Below, piece by piece: positions 1 through 8,684 of a stretch of 64,000 bases of DNA. Source of the DNA: Shimia sp049116215. Lineage in GTDB: Bacteria; Pseudomonadota; Alphaproteobacteria; Rhodobacterales; Rhodobacteraceae. The translations under genes were made by a program, and so were the position numbers. The stretch lies in the NCBI RefSeq assembly GCF_049116215.1, contig NZ_JAGDZB010000007.1, positions 262,946-326,945 of the forward strand, read 5' to 3'. Each line of letters begins with the position of its first letter. Positions within the stretch are counted from its first letter, which is position 1. The notes beneath the pieces are model-generated. The model worked only from the letters and a program-made list of their open reading frames with translations. It had not been told where the DNA came from and did not search any database.

Positions 1-693
1 GTGTTGGCCGAGGTTGACCGGCTGGGCTGTTCCCGCATCCTGAACCTTGGCGACCACGCAAGCGGGCCTTTGGCGGCAGCGGAAACGCTGGATGTGCTTA
101 TGGCGCGGGATGATATGGTTTCTGTGCGCGGCAACCATGACCGCTATCTTTTGAAACCACCGGAGACGCTGGGCCCATCGGATGCGGTGGCGGCGGCGCA
201 GTTGACGGACGCCCACATGGAATGGCTTGCGGCGCTGCCAACAACAGCCTTGGTGGACGACGTCTTCCTGTGCCATGGCACACCGGACAGTGACGAGACC
301 TATTGGTTGCATGATGTGACGCCACGGGGGGATTTGGTGGACCGCAGCGGTCCCACAGTAGCGGCATTGGCAGCAACCGCACCAATTGAGGCACAAGTGC
401 TGCTGTGTGGCCATACCCATTTGCCGCGCATTGTGCAGCTTTCCAATGGCGCAGTGATGCTCAACCCCGGCAGCGTTGGTTTGCCCGCGTATGATGATGT
501 CACTCCGGTGCCGCATGTGGTGCAAAGTGGCGATCCGGCGGCGCGGTTTGCGATGATGGAGCGTAGATCCCGTGGCTGGGACCTCTCGCTGCACCGCGTG
601 GCCTATGACGCGAGCCGGATGGTGGCGCTTGCGCAGGCGCACAACCGCCCAGACTGGGCGCACCCGTTGCAAACCGGATGGTTTGACAGCTGA
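1..693 (+). CDS. Metallophosphoesterase family protein (5' end outside window)
   Basis: Calcineurin-like phosphoesterase, probably a YfcE-type cytosolic phosphodiesterase. Visible metal-binding blocks are NLGD (residues 15-18), GNHDR (44-48) and CGHTHLP near residue 137, followed by the NPGSVGLP block typical of this family. The first metal motif (D-x-H-G-N) that should lie about 20 residues before NLGD is missing. The GTG at base 1 is therefore probably an internal codon and the true start lies upstream of the window. Substrate cannot be predicted. It ends about 70 bp before the next gene, in the same direction. Confidence 0.85.
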   Translation: MLAEVDRLGCSRILNLGDHASGPLAAAETLDVLMARDDMVSVRGNHDRYLLKPPETLGPSDAVAAAQLTDAHMEWLAALPTTALVDDVFLCHGTPDSDETYWLHDVTPRGDLVDRSGPTVAALAATAPIEAQVLLCGHTHLPRIVQLSNGAVMLNPGSVGLPAYDDVTPVPHVVQSGDPAARFAMMERRSRGWDLSLHRVAYDASRMVALAQAHNRPDWAHPLQTGWFDS

Positions 694-762
694 GATTTCG
701 AAACACGCTTGACCTGTGGTGCAGCGCACCCGACAAAGCAGCAAGATTGCTAGGAGAGACAC

Positions 763-1623
763 ATGAGCCGCACTGTTTACGTCAATGGCGACTACCTGCC
801 CGAAGAAGACGCCAAGATTTCGATTTTCGACCGGGGCTTCCTGATGGCGGATGCGGTCTATGAAGTGACCTCCGTGCTGGACGGGAAGCTGATTGATTTT
901 GACGGCCATGCGGTGCGTTTGAAGCGCTCGCTCGATGAGCTGGAGATGGCGGAGCCCTGCAGCAAAGATGAGCTGCTGGCGATCCACCGCAAGCTGGTGG
1001 AAGAGAACGCCATTGTGGAAGGGCTGATCTATTTGCAGGTCACACGCGGGTCAGACGGCGACCGGGATTTTGTCTTCCCGTCTGAGGACACGCCGCCGTC
1101 CATCGTGCTGTTTACGCAGAACAAACCAGGTCTGGCGGACAACCCCGCCGCCAAGAAAGGTGCCAAGATCATCTCGATTGAGGACATTCGCTGGGGTCGT
1201 CGCGACATCAAGACTGTGCAGTTGCTGTACCCGTCGATGGGTAAGATGATGGCGAAGAAGGCCGGTGCGGATGATGCCTGGCTGGTGGAAGACGGCTTTG
1301 TGACCGAGGGCACCTCCAACAACGCGTATTTTGTGAAAGACGGTGTGATTGTGACACGTCCGCTGAGCAATGACATCCTGCACGGCATTACGCGTAAGGC
1401 GGTGTTGCGCATGGCAGCAGAGGCGCAGCTAAAGATCGAAGAGCGGCTGTTCACGATTGAGGAAGCGCAGGGCGCGGATGAGGCGTTTACCACCTCTGCC
1501 AGTGCGTTTGTGATGCCGGTGGTGGAGATTGACGGCGTGGCGCTTGGCGATGGCACACCGGGGCCAATTGCAACCCGTTTGCGCGAAATCTATCTGGACG
1601 AGAGCCTGAAAGCGGCGATCTAA
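763..1623 (+). CDS. dat: D-amino-acid transaminase (class IV PLP aminotransferase)
   Basis: 286 aa, the full length of class IV aminotransferases. Lys150 in DIKTVQLL is in the place of the PLP Schiff-base lysine. FVTEGTSNNAYFV is the phosphate-cup region and SIFDRGFLMADAVYEV is the N-terminal family signature. The family interconverts D-alanine and D-glutamate using 2-oxo acids, supplying or recycling D-amino acids for peptidoglycan in the cytoplasm. The start is supported by AGGAGA 8 bases upstream of the ATG. Branched-chain aminotransferase is the main alternative; the N-terminal signature favours the D-amino-acid enzyme. Confidence 0.85.
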   Translation: MSRTVYVNGDYLPEEDAKISIFDRGFLMADAVYEVTSVLDGKLIDFDGHAVRLKRSLDELEMAEPCSKDELLAIHRKLVEENAIVEGLIYLQVTRGSDGDRDFVFPSEDTPPSIVLFTQNKPGLADNPAAKKGAKIISIEDIRWGRRDIKTVQLLYPSMGKMMAKKAGADDAWLVEDGFVTEGTSNNAYFVKDGVIVTRPLSNDILHGITRKAVLRMAAEAQLKIEERLFTIEEAQGADEAFTTSASAFVMPVVEIDGVALGDGTPGPIATRLREIYLDESLKAAI

Positions 1624-1652
1624 GATTGGCCTTACAGCGAGAAAATGGGAAG

Positions 1653-1683
1653 GGCTGGAGTGGCAACGCTCCGGCCTTTTTTG
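1653..1683 (+). terminator. Rho-independent terminator after dat
   Basis: GGCTGGAG and CTCCGGCC form an 8-bp stem (one G-U pair) with an 8-base loop, followed directly by six T residues. It lies 30 bp after the dat stop codon. Confidence 0.9.
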
Positions 1684-1743
1684 TGGGCTTAAACCTGCGC
1701 AAATTACAGTAAAAGCGCGAAGCGTCCCGTGAGCGGGGCATGG

Positions 1744-1785
1744 CATGCTGATTGTAAGCTAGCGTGAGTGGTGGCAATCAGCATG
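1744..1785. repeat. Perfect 11-bp inverted repeat
   Basis: CATGCTGATTG (1744-1754) is exactly complementary to CAATCAGCATG (1775-1785), with a 20-base loop. It sits between dat and the convergent flavocytochrome gene. Without a T tract on either side it is a weak terminator candidate for the minus-strand gene, or an RNA processing hairpin. Confidence 0.6.
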
Positions 1786-1880
1786 GATAGAATTGAGTAA
1801 ACCCATGGTCGCCGAGATTGGATCTCAAGTCAACCATTGGTTGCTCTAGCCGCGCCACACACCCTAGTTTATTGGATTGC

Positions 1881-3182
1881 TTAGCTTGTGCTGCGCGCTT
1901 GATGGCGTTGCCACAGCCACTCTGCCAGACGGCGGATGCCGATGCCGGTGCGAATCTCAAACGCCTCGTAGTGGAAATTGCGCTGGGAGACACCCTGTTT
2001 CGGCAGGCCTTTGGACAGCGCGCGGCGCATCGGGACGGGGCCACAGAAGAGCACTTTGTGGTTTGCGATGTCCGCGACAAACTCCGGCAGAGCGGCGGCA
2101 GTGAAACGGCCACGGTCGGCGCTTTGCCAGATTATCAGCGTCAGGTTGGGTTTTTCTGCAGCCAATGCCTCGAGCTCGGCCAGATGTGGGGCATTCGATG
2201 TGTCACGCACACAGTAGATCAGCGTGACCGGTGCGGCCTCAGCCGGCAGAGCCTGAGCCAACGCCACAAACGGGGTGACCCCAACGCCAGCAGCAATCCA
2301 GACCTGCGCGCCTTTGGCCCGTCCGAAGTGGCCATAAGGACCATCGGCTTGCACCGCTTGCCCGACGGCAAGGCTGCGCGAGACGCGGTTGGTCAGATCG
2401 CCCAGCGGTGCAACCGTGATGCGCAGGGCGCCGTCATCGGTAGGCGCGGAGGAAATAGTGAAGGGATGCGGCTCGTTCAGGCCTGCTCCGGAGAAGCGGA
2501 AGAAGGCAAACTGACCTGCGCGATGGCGCAAGGGACGGCCGGTGGCTTTCATGTCCACGGCGATCGCGTCACCCTGCTTGGTCACAGCGGAGATTTTGTA
2601 CTGCTTACGGGGCCGCATGCCGCGCGGTGCGGAGGTCCAGGCATAGGCCACGGTGCCAATGATGCAGACCGCCCACATATAGAGCCCCAGCGGATCGCCA
2701 TTTTTGAAAGGCTTCAGAATGTAGAGATAGTGAAAGGCGCCAAACAGGAAGAAAATCCCGATGAAGCGGTGGGTCCATTTCCACAGGTGATAGGGGATGA
2801 AGGTCGCAACCGTGATCACCACAAGCATCAGCAGGCCGTAGAGGCTGACTTCGCCGAGTGTTTCCGCCAGATCGACCAGCATGGTTTCACGCCCTAGCCC
2901 CTTCATGTCGGCATCAATTGTGTCGTGCAGCAGAATTGCCACCATCGATCCGATGCCGAGCCATTTGTGCAAACGGTAAGACTGGTCCATTGGACCAAAG
3001 ATCATCTCAACGCCGGGCCAGCGGGTGGCGATCACGTGGGAAAACGCCATGGCAATCAGCGCGCCAAGACCGAGATACTGACTGAACAATGCCAAGCCGT
3101 CGCGCCCTTGGGCAATTTCAGGCCACCACACAAACGGCAGCGCCAAAGCCACTGCCACCAAAAGAAGTCCAAGTTTTTTCAC
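1881..3182 (-). CDS. Ferric-reductase-like transmembrane flavocytochrome
   Basis: 433 aa. The N-terminal half (about 1-200) has a signal-like first segment and about six hydrophobic helices with candidate haem histidines (HKWLGIG, LLHDT, KWTHRF, GAFHYLYIL), the ferric-reductase-like domain. The C-terminal half is a ferredoxin-NADP-reductase-like module: FAD-binding HPFTISSAP, GPYGHFG, nucleotide-binding AAGVGVTPF and C-terminal LFCGPVPM. Such proteins pass electrons from NAD(P)H through FAD and haem across the membrane, to ferric iron or another acceptor. The start is GTG, preceded by a GGGAAC motif. Nothing nearby fixes the substrate. Confidence 0.85.
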   Translation of the reverse strand: MKKLGLLLVAVALALPFVWWPEIAQGRDGLALFSQYLGLGALIAMAFSHVIATRWPGVEMIFGPMDQSYRLHKWLGIGSMVAILLHDTIDADMKGLGRETMLVDLAETLGEVSLYGLLMLVVITVATFIPYHLWKWTHRFIGIFFLFGAFHYLYILKPFKNGDPLGLYMWAVCIIGTVAYAWTSAPRGMRPRKQYKISAVTKQGDAIAVDMKATGRPLRHRAGQFAFFRFSGAGLNEPHPFTISSAPTDDGALRITVAPLGDLTNRVSRSLAVGQAVQADGPYGHFGRAKGAQVWIAAGVGVTPFVALAQALPAEAAPVTLIYCVRDTSNAPHLAELEALAAEKPNLTLIIWQSADRGRFTAAALPEFVADIANHKVLFCGPVPMRRALSKGLPKQGVSQRNFHYEAFEIRTGIGIRRLAEWLWQRHQARSTS

Positions 3183-3304
3183 GGTTCTGTTCCCACTTCG
3201 TGCCTAGGCCACACATGACCATCAGTTCGCGCGGACTACATGCCCCAAGGGCAGCCTTGGTGGGAAGGGGGTATTCCGCCAAAAATAGCGGAAAAAACCG
3301 GAGT

Positions 3305-4288
3305 TTAGGCCACTTTCATCACGATTTTGCCGATATGGCCGCTGCTTTCCATACGTTGGTGCGCCGCCACGGCATCCGCCAGGGCAAACTCACTGTCCAT
3401 CACTGGTGCGACGCGGCCGCTTTCCAGAAGCGGCCAGACATCGGCGCGCAGGGCGTCGGCGATCTTGGCTTTGGCGAGATCACTTTGTGGGCGCAACGTG
3501 GAGCCGGTGATGGTCAAACGGCGCATCATCACATGGGCAAAGTTGAGTTGAATCTGCGGACCTTGCAGGAAGGCGATTTGTACCAGTCGCCCGTCATCGG
3601 CGAGGGCCTTCACATTGCGCGGCAGGTAGTCGCCGCCAACCATATCTAGGATCAGGTTTGCGCCACCTTCGGCACGCAGCACATCGACAAAATCTTCTGC
3701 GCGGTAGTTGATCGCTTTTTCAGCGCCAAGTTTCAGGCAAGCTTCGCATTTTTCGTCAGAGCCTGCGGTGGTGAACACACGCGCGCCAAAAGCACTGGCA
3801 AGCTGGATGGCGGTTGTGCCAATGCCAGAGGATCCGCCGTGTACGAGAAATTTTTCGCCAGCTTTGAGACCCCCACGTTGGAAGACGTTGGAATAGACGG
3901 TGAAGAAAGTTTCCGGCAGACAAGCCGCTTCTTTCATGCCCATCCCTTCGGGCACTGGCAGACAATGCGCAGCTGGGGTGAGGACATATTCGGCATAGCC
4001 GCCACCAGGAAGAAGGGCGCAAACCGAGTCGCCTTCGGACCATTCACTCACGCCTGCCCCAACTGCGGCGATGGTGCCCGAGGCCTCAAGCCCCGGCAGG
4101 TCGGAGGCATTGGCAGGTGGGTTGTAAAGTCCGGCACGTTGCAACACGTCCGGGCGGTTCACGCCAGAATAGGCCACTTTGATCAGCACCTCACCAGGAC
4201 CGGGAGTGGGAATGGGCCGTTGCACCATTTTGAGCACATCCGCGGCACCGGGTTTTGAAATTTCAACGGCGTTCATGGTCTGTGTCAT
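3305..4288 (-). CDS. NAD(P)H-quinone oxidoreductase, zinc-independent MDR family (PIG3/QOR-like)
   Basis: 327 aa from the ATG at 4288, chosen because GGGAGACC lies just upstream; the longer reading frame adds 35 residues with no family resemblance. GroES-like N-terminal domain (GPGEVLIKVAYSGVNRPD) and a Rossmann domain with the PIG3-type HGGSSGIGTTAIQLA. The zinc-ligand cysteines of alcohol dehydrogenases are absent. Expected reaction: cytosolic NADPH-dependent reduction of quinones or enones. It is divergent from the MFS gene, with about 125 bp between their starts. Confidence 0.85.
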   Translation of the reverse strand: MTQTMNAVEISKPGAADVLKMVQRPIPTPGPGEVLIKVAYSGVNRPDVLQRAGLYNPPANASDLPGLEASGTIAAVGAGVSEWSEGDSVCALLPGGGYAEYVLTPAAHCLPVPEGMGMKEAACLPETFFTVYSNVFQRGGLKAGEKFLVHGGSSGIGTTAIQLASAFGARVFTTAGSDEKCEACLKLGAEKAINYRAEDFVDVLRAEGGANLILDMVGGDYLPRNVKALADDGRLVQIAFLQGPQIQLNFAHVMMRRLTITGSTLRPQSDLAKAKIADALRADVWPLLESGRVAPVMDSEFALADAVAAHQRMESSGHIGKIVMKVA

Positions 4289-4413
4289 GGTGGTCTCCCT
4301 GTGTTGCGCTTTCTGTCTAACAGAGCGCAGGCATTGGGGAACAGGCACTTTTGTCGCGCTGACGTGGCGACGGGGTCTCTTGCCCTTTGACACATCAAGA
4401 CTAGGGTGGCGCT

Positions 4414-5739
4414 ATGTTACGAATTCTCAAACACCCAGCCTTCGCCAAGTTGTTTGCCGCCCAAGTTGTGGCCCTAGCTGGCACCGGACTGTTGACCATC
4501 GCCCTAGGCCTCTTGGCTTATGATCTGGCAGGCCCAGCCGCCGGTGCCGTTTTGGGCACCGCTTATGCCATCAAAATGGTGGCCTATGTCGGCTTGTCTC
4601 CGGTTTTGGGGGCACTGGCGGCGCGCCTCCCCCGCCGGGGTGTTTTAATTTTTGCAGATTTGGTGCGCTTTGGCGTGGCGCTGTTTTTGCCGTTTGTCGA
4701 CTCAGTGGCACAGATTTATGTGCTGATCTTTTTGCTACAAAGCGCGTCAGCCCTGTTCACCCCCACGTTTCAGGCGATCATTCCGGACATCCTAACCGAA
4801 GAAGACGACTACACGCGGGCGTTGTCATTGTCGCGTCTGGCTTATGATCTGGAGAATCTGTTGTCGCCAGCACTGGCCGGTGTTCTGCTGTTGGTAATGA
4901 GCTATCATGGGCTGTTTGTGGGCACCGCCGCAGGCTTTTTGATCTCAACTCTGTTGATCTTGATAACAACGCTGCCGCCCCGTCCCGAAAGCAAAGACCG
5001 ACCGTTTCGCGAGCGCCTGACCCGTGGTGCATGGATTTATCTTGCCACTCCGCGCTTGCGCGGATTGCTGGCGTTCAACATGGCAGCAGCGGCCAGTGTG
5101 TCCTACGTGCTGGTGAACACCGTGGTGTTGGTGCGCGACGCCTATGACCTGGGCGAGACAGGCCTGGCGCTGGCCATGGGCGCGTTTGGCGCGGGCAGCA
5201 TGGTGGCCGCGGTGTCATTGCCGCGCTTATTAGAGCAACTGCCGGACCGGCGGATCATGGGCACCAGCGCGGTGGCCTTGGCCGGGATTACGGTGGTGCA
5301 TGGGCTTTGGATGCAAAGCGTAGGCATATTGAGCTGGCCTGCGTTTTTGGTGCTCTGGGCTGTTGTTGGAGCGCTGTTCAGTGCGATCTTGACCCCTTCG
5401 GGCCGCCTATTACGCCGATCGGCACATGCGGCGGACCGCCCTGCGGTGTTCACCGCGCAATTTGCTTTGAGCCACGTGTGCTGGCTCGTCGCCTATCCAC
5501 TGGCTGGATGGAGCGCGACACAGGGGTCGCAAGCGGTGTCTCTGTTGGTGCTGGGCGTGGTTGGCTTGATCAGTGTGGCGGTAGGTTATTGGGTTTGGAC
5601 CCCGGCCCCCAAAGAGGTGTTGCATGAGCATCCCGAGCTTCCTGAGGATCATCCTCACCTTCAGGAACATGGTGGGCGGCGCCATGCACATGCGTTTGTG
5701 ATTGATGACGAACATCATGTGTGGCCGACACACGGCTGA
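4414..5739 (+). CDS. MFS transporter with histidine-rich C-terminal tail
   Basis: 441 aa with roughly 12 hydrophobic segments and the MFS loop pattern (GALAARLPRRGVLIFADLVR between helices 2 and 3), resembling the drug/proton-antiporter or MacA-like exporter branch. The last ~38 residues form a cytoplasmic tail holding ten histidines with many acidic residues (HEHPELPEDHPHLQEH and following). This is unusual for the family and suggests binding of a divalent metal. Substrate unknown. Its stop lies 6 bp from the convergent GntR gene. Confidence 0.8.
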   Translation: MLRILKHPAFAKLFAAQVVALAGTGLLTIALGLLAYDLAGPAAGAVLGTAYAIKMVAYVGLSPVLGALAARLPRRGVLIFADLVRFGVALFLPFVDSVAQIYVLIFLLQSASALFTPTFQAIIPDILTEEDDYTRALSLSRLAYDLENLLSPALAGVLLLVMSYHGLFVGTAAGFLISTLLILITTLPPRPESKDRPFRERLTRGAWIYLATPRLRGLLAFNMAAAASVSYVLVNTVVLVRDAYDLGETGLALAMGAFGAGSMVAAVSLPRLLEQLPDRRIMGTSAVALAGITVVHGLWMQSVGILSWPAFLVLWAVVGALFSAILTPSGRLLRRSAHAADRPAVFTAQFALSHVCWLVAYPLAGWSATQGSQAVSLLVLGVVGLISVAVGYWVWTPAPKEVLHEHPELPEDHPHLQEHGGRRHAHAFVIDDEHHVWPTHG

Positions 5740-5745
5740 GGCCAG

Positions 5746-6399
5746 TTAGCGGGCCAGAAGGCGCAGACCTTGGGTCACGTCAGAGCGCACCGCAAGGCGC
5801 AACCCAGGTTCATCGCCGGCTTTGAGCGCGGCGATGATCAGACGATGGTAGTGCGGCGGTTCGGTTTGGCGCAAGCGGCCGTAAAGCGCGCGCATGGTGG
5901 GGCCAAGCTGGAGCCACACGGTTTCTGCCATGGCCAGCATCGCTGGGGCTTGGGCGCGTAAGTACAGCGTGCGGTGGAACTCAAGATTGGCGCGAATATA
6001 GGCCACAGAGTCGCGGCGGCTGACCGCATCAGCCACGGTGCCATTGATTGCAATAAGGCGATCTATCAGTGCCATATGGGCCCGCGGCAAAGCCCGGCTG
6101 GCCAATTCAACTTCGATGAGAGCCCGCAGAGCGGCAAGTTCTTCAAGACGTTCGCTGCTGAGTTCCGGCGTGGCTACGCGGCCAGAGTTGGATAGGGTGA
6201 GTGCGCCTTCCGCGACCAAACGTCGTACGGCCTCACGGGCCGGGGTCATAGAGACGTCAAACTGCTTGCCAATGCCGCGCAGGGTCAGTGCAGCGCCTGG
6301 AGCAAGCTCGCCATACATGATGCTGGTGCGCAAAGCACGATACACGCGGTCATGCGCGGCGGCGGACTGATCTGGGGCGGGACGACTGGATGGGATCAT
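5746..6399 (-). CDS. GntR-family transcriptional regulator, FCD (FadR) subfamily
   Basis: 217 aa. Winged helix-turn-helix at about residues 15-75 (LRGIGKQFDVSMTPAREAVRRL) followed by an all-helical FCD effector domain with candidate metal ligands (EFHRTLY, HYHRLI). FCD regulators usually sense small carboxylic acids. A perfect 16-bp palindrome begins 5 bp before the start codon and overlaps the ribosome-binding site, so autorepression is likely. The peptidase gene lies 42 bp upstream on the same strand and may share a transcript. Confidence 0.9.
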   Translation of the reverse strand: MIPSSRPAPDQSAAAHDRVYRALRTSIMYGELAPGAALTLRGIGKQFDVSMTPAREAVRRLVAEGALTLSNSGRVATPELSSERLEELAALRALIEVELASRALPRAHMALIDRLIAINGTVADAVSRRDSVAYIRANLEFHRTLYLRAQAPAMLAMAETVWLQLGPTMRALYGRLRQTEPPHYHRLIIAALKAGDEPGLRLAVRSDVTQGLRLLAR

Positions 6400-6404
6400 G
6401 TCGC

Positions 6405-6420
6405 CTTTGTGATCACAAAG
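6405..6420. promoter_or_regulatory. Palindromic operator candidate over the gntR ribosome-binding site
   Basis: CTTTGTGATCACAAAG is a perfect 16-bp palindrome. Read on the minus strand its right half supplies the AAAGG of the GntR ribosome-binding site, 5 bp before the ATG at 6399. TTGTGATCACAA-type palindromes suit a FadR-type dimer. Confidence 0.6.
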
Positions 6421-6441
6421 ACGAAAAAGGTCAATGCAGGG

Positions 6442-7134
6442 TCACGTTGCGAATTGGTAGCGGTGCAGTTCCTGACCCTGGGTGCGCAGCCACAGACGTG
6501 GGGTCTCATAAGGTCCATGGATGATGGTGACCTCGTTCCAAAACGCCTGTGAGTGGTTCATTTCCTTGAGATGCGCCACTTCATGCGCGGCGACATAGTC
6601 CAGCACATCAGGCGACGCCATCACCAAACGCCACGAAAACATCAACGCCCCGGTGGAGGTGCAGGACCCCCAACGGGAACGGGTGTCGCGCAGGGTGAGT
6701 TTGGTCGGCTGTCGGCCAAGACGCGCGCCGTAATGGTCGACGGCTTCGACAAGTCGGTGGCGGGCCAGCTCTTTGAGAAAGCCCTGTACCTTACGCCCCA
6801 CCTGCTCCGGCTTGCCGGGCACGGCAAGCTCATCCGCCCCCAACTGCACAGAGCGCCCTGCCCCTGGCACAATCAAGCGCGCGCGCCCCGCAACGGGCAC
6901 CGCAGCCCCATGCGCCACCACAACTGTCTCCGGCTGTTGCGCTACCTGCCTGCGCAGCCAATCTTGCTTTTCATGGGCAAAGGCCATCGCCTCGTGTTCT
7001 GACACGCTGGAGGGAATCGTCAGCGTCACCTTGCCATCAAGTCGCGAAACTCTGAGGCTGATGCGCCGCGCCCGGCTGGATCGGCGCAAAGCCACCGTCA
7101 CGGGAGGTGTTCCGGAGATGATATGTTGCGCCAT
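6442..7134 (-). CDS. YgjP-like zinc metallopeptidase (SprT/M48-related, DUF45)
   Basis: 230 aa. The gluzincin core HEVAHLKEMNHSQAFW shows HExxH plus downstream His. It is preceded by DTRSRWGSCTSTGALMFSWRL, the strongly conserved block of the YgjP/WLM family. The N-terminal half is beta-rich (SSRARRISLRVSRLDGKVTLTIP), also usual for the family. Probably a cytosolic peptidase whose substrate is unknown. It is divergent from the TIGR02300 gene, with about 108 bp between their starts. Confidence 0.88.
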   Translation of the reverse strand: MAQHIISGTPPVTVALRRSSRARRISLRVSRLDGKVTLTIPSSVSEHEAMAFAHEKQDWLRRQVAQQPETVVVAHGAAVPVAGRARLIVPGAGRSVQLGADELAVPGKPEQVGRKVQGFLKELARHRLVEAVDHYGARLGRQPTKLTLRDTRSRWGSCTSTGALMFSWRLVMASPDVLDYVAAHEVAHLKEMNHSQAFWNEVTIIHGPYETPRLWLRTQGQELHRYQFAT

Positions 7135-7242
7135 CTACGCTCCTATAGAGACAATGCGATGTTACCCTTTGACACGGGGCCATTGTTATGGCACCTCCCC
7201 CAAATCGTCGAGAGAGACTCAACCGATTGAAGGGGACAACCC

Positions 7243-7572
7243 ATGCCCAAGGAAGAATGGGGCGTCAAGCGCGTTTGCCCAACCACCGGCAAGCGATTCT
7301 ATGACCTGAACAAAAACCCAGTCATCAGCCCCTACACGGGCGATGTCGTGGAAGTAGAAGCCGGCAAGAGCCGGATGATTGCTGCTGACGAAGCCGATGC
7401 AGCAACACTGAAAGCCAAAGCGGCTGACGCGGACAACGCGGATGACGTGTTGGATGATGATGACACCGTTGATCTGGAACTCGATGATGATGTTCTGGAC
7501 GACGACGAAGATGACGACAACGTTTCGCTGGATGAAATCGCGGATGTTGCGTCTGACGACGAAGAAAACTGA
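7243..7572 (+). CDS. TIGR02300-family acidic protein
   Basis: 109 aa. The N-terminal ~45 residues (WGVKRVCPTTGKRFYDLNK, then NPVISPYTG) match the alphaproteobacterial TIGR02300/FYDLN-acid family, which has a zinc-ribbon-like start. The C-terminal half is a low-complexity run of Asp and Glu. Function unknown. An RBS-like AAGGGGA lies 8 bp before the ATG, and tRNA-Ala follows on the same strand. Confidence 0.9.
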   Translation: MPKEEWGVKRVCPTTGKRFYDLNKNPVISPYTGDVVEVEAGKSRMIAADEADAATLKAKAADADNADDVLDDDDTVDLELDDDVLDDDEDDDNVSLDEIADVASDDEEN

Positions 7573-7590
7573 TCGTCGAAAAAAGTTACA

Positions 7591-7624
7591 CCGGGGCGGA
7601 ATTTTTCGCTTGAACCCGCCCCGG
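7591..7624 (+). terminator. GC-rich stem-loop after the TIGR02300 gene
   Basis: CCGGGGCGG pairs perfectly with CCGCCCCGG (9 bp). The loop is AT-rich and no T tract follows. A second perfect palindrome, GCGCCTAATTAGGCGC (7628-7643), follows just before tRNA-Ala. The pair probably ends the mRNA or separates it from the tRNA. Confidence 0.55.
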
Positions 7625-7670
7625 GATGCGCCTAATTAGGCGCCCACAGGCAGAGATGCCTGACTGGTTT

Positions 7671-7746
7671 GGGGCCTTAGCTCAGCTGGGAGAGCGCTTC
7701 GCTGGCAGCGAAGAGGTCAGGAGTTCGATCCTCCTAGGCTCCACCA
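7671..7746 (+). tRNA. tRNA-Ala (anticodon GGC)
   Basis: 76 bases including an encoded CCA. The acceptor stem GGGGCCT/AGGCTCC has one G-U pair, the D arm contains AGCTGGGAGAGC, the anticodon loop is CTGGCAG (anticodon GGC), and the T arm AGGAG-TTCGATC-CTCCT is perfect. All standard invariant bases are present. Confidence 0.97.
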
Positions 7747-7868
7747 AACCACCTTCAAAAAAGTCAACAAACCGCCGCGTTCATAGGCAGGGTTTGCGCC
7801 CGCTATCTCGCGAAAACGCGATCTTGGGCGTCACACCTTGGGAACATCGCAGCAGCAAGAATACCCCG

Positions 7869-8684
7869 TCAAGCGTCCACCCTGGCGGCAACAAGAGCGC
7901 GCATCCGGGTCTTGATTTCGGCGTATTTTCGACGACTGATCGGAGCTTCATCGCCATTGCTCAACAGGCACATGTAGGCACTGCCTTTTTTCTTGATCTC
8001 CACGACGTGGGACAAGCGGACCCAATGGGAGCGATGACAGTGGATGCCGTCGAGGTCCGCTAGCTTTTCGACACACTCTCCAAACTGCTCAGACAGCAGG
8101 CTGCGTCCTTGTGTCGTGACCACCTCAACATAGTGGTCTTGGGCGTGTATGCGAATGATGTCGTCGCCCAAGTGTGCTGGTGCGGTTGCAATAAGACTTC
8201 TCAGCGCAACAGTTTTTGGCGCATCCGGTGACACGGGCGAAACTAAGGTGTCACGCGGAGACGGCTCACCGCGCAGCAGGTATATCAATGCCCCGGCGAT
8301 CACAAAGCTTGCCGGCGTGATAGCTACGATCTCGTCGCGCAGTAATCCGAGAAAAGTTGCCGCCTCTTGCTCGCCTTCTTCTGGATTGCCAAAGCCATAG
8401 TCCAGCGCCATGGAAACGCAGCCAAACAGGATCGGCAATAGCAGAGTTGAAACAATGGTTGGCCAAGGGCGGGGCCACCCCAGGCGTTGGAAACCAGCCA
8501 CGCCAGACAAGAAGAGCAAGGACCCAAAAAACAAGTGTGTCACCCACAACCCATATGCCGCCAAAATCGGCAGGCTTGACGTGTGTTCGGGCTGCAAAAC
8601 CAACACAACGACAGCCCCGGCAGCAGATGCGATGAGCGTGGTTTTCACCATTTGGGGAGTGAGGGCAATCTTCTGCGAAATCAT
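7869..8684 (-). CDS. Membrane-anchored LytTR-family regulator
   Basis: 271 aa. About four hydrophobic segments (roughly 13-30, 40-60, 75-95, 120-138) are followed by a C-terminal LytTR DNA-binding domain (DDIIRIHAQDHYVEVVTTQG, then GIHCHRSHWVRLSHV). The layout suggests direct control of transcription from the membrane without a separate kinase. RBS GAAGGGAC lies directly before the ATG. The signal sensed is unknown. Upstream is a possible small coupled ORF (8681-8896). Confidence 0.88.
   Translation of the reverse strand: MISQKIALTPQMVKTTLIASAAGAVVVLVLQPEHTSSLPILAAYGLWVTHLFFGSLLFLSGVAGFQRLGWPRPWPTIVSTLLLPILFGCVSMALDYGFGNPEEGEQEAATFLGLLRDEIVAITPASFVIAGALIYLLRGEPSPRDTLVSPVSPDAPKTVALRSLIATAPAHLGDDIIRIHAQDHYVEVVTTQGRSLLSEQFGECVEKLADLDGIHCHRSHWVRLSHVVEIKKKGSAYMCLLSNGDEAPISRRKYAEIKTRMRALVAARVDA

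Noticed and set aside
1818..2897. 359-aa frame on the plus strand opposite the flavocytochrome
   Set aside because: Low-complexity shadow of a strongly supported gene; no family match or ribosome-binding site.
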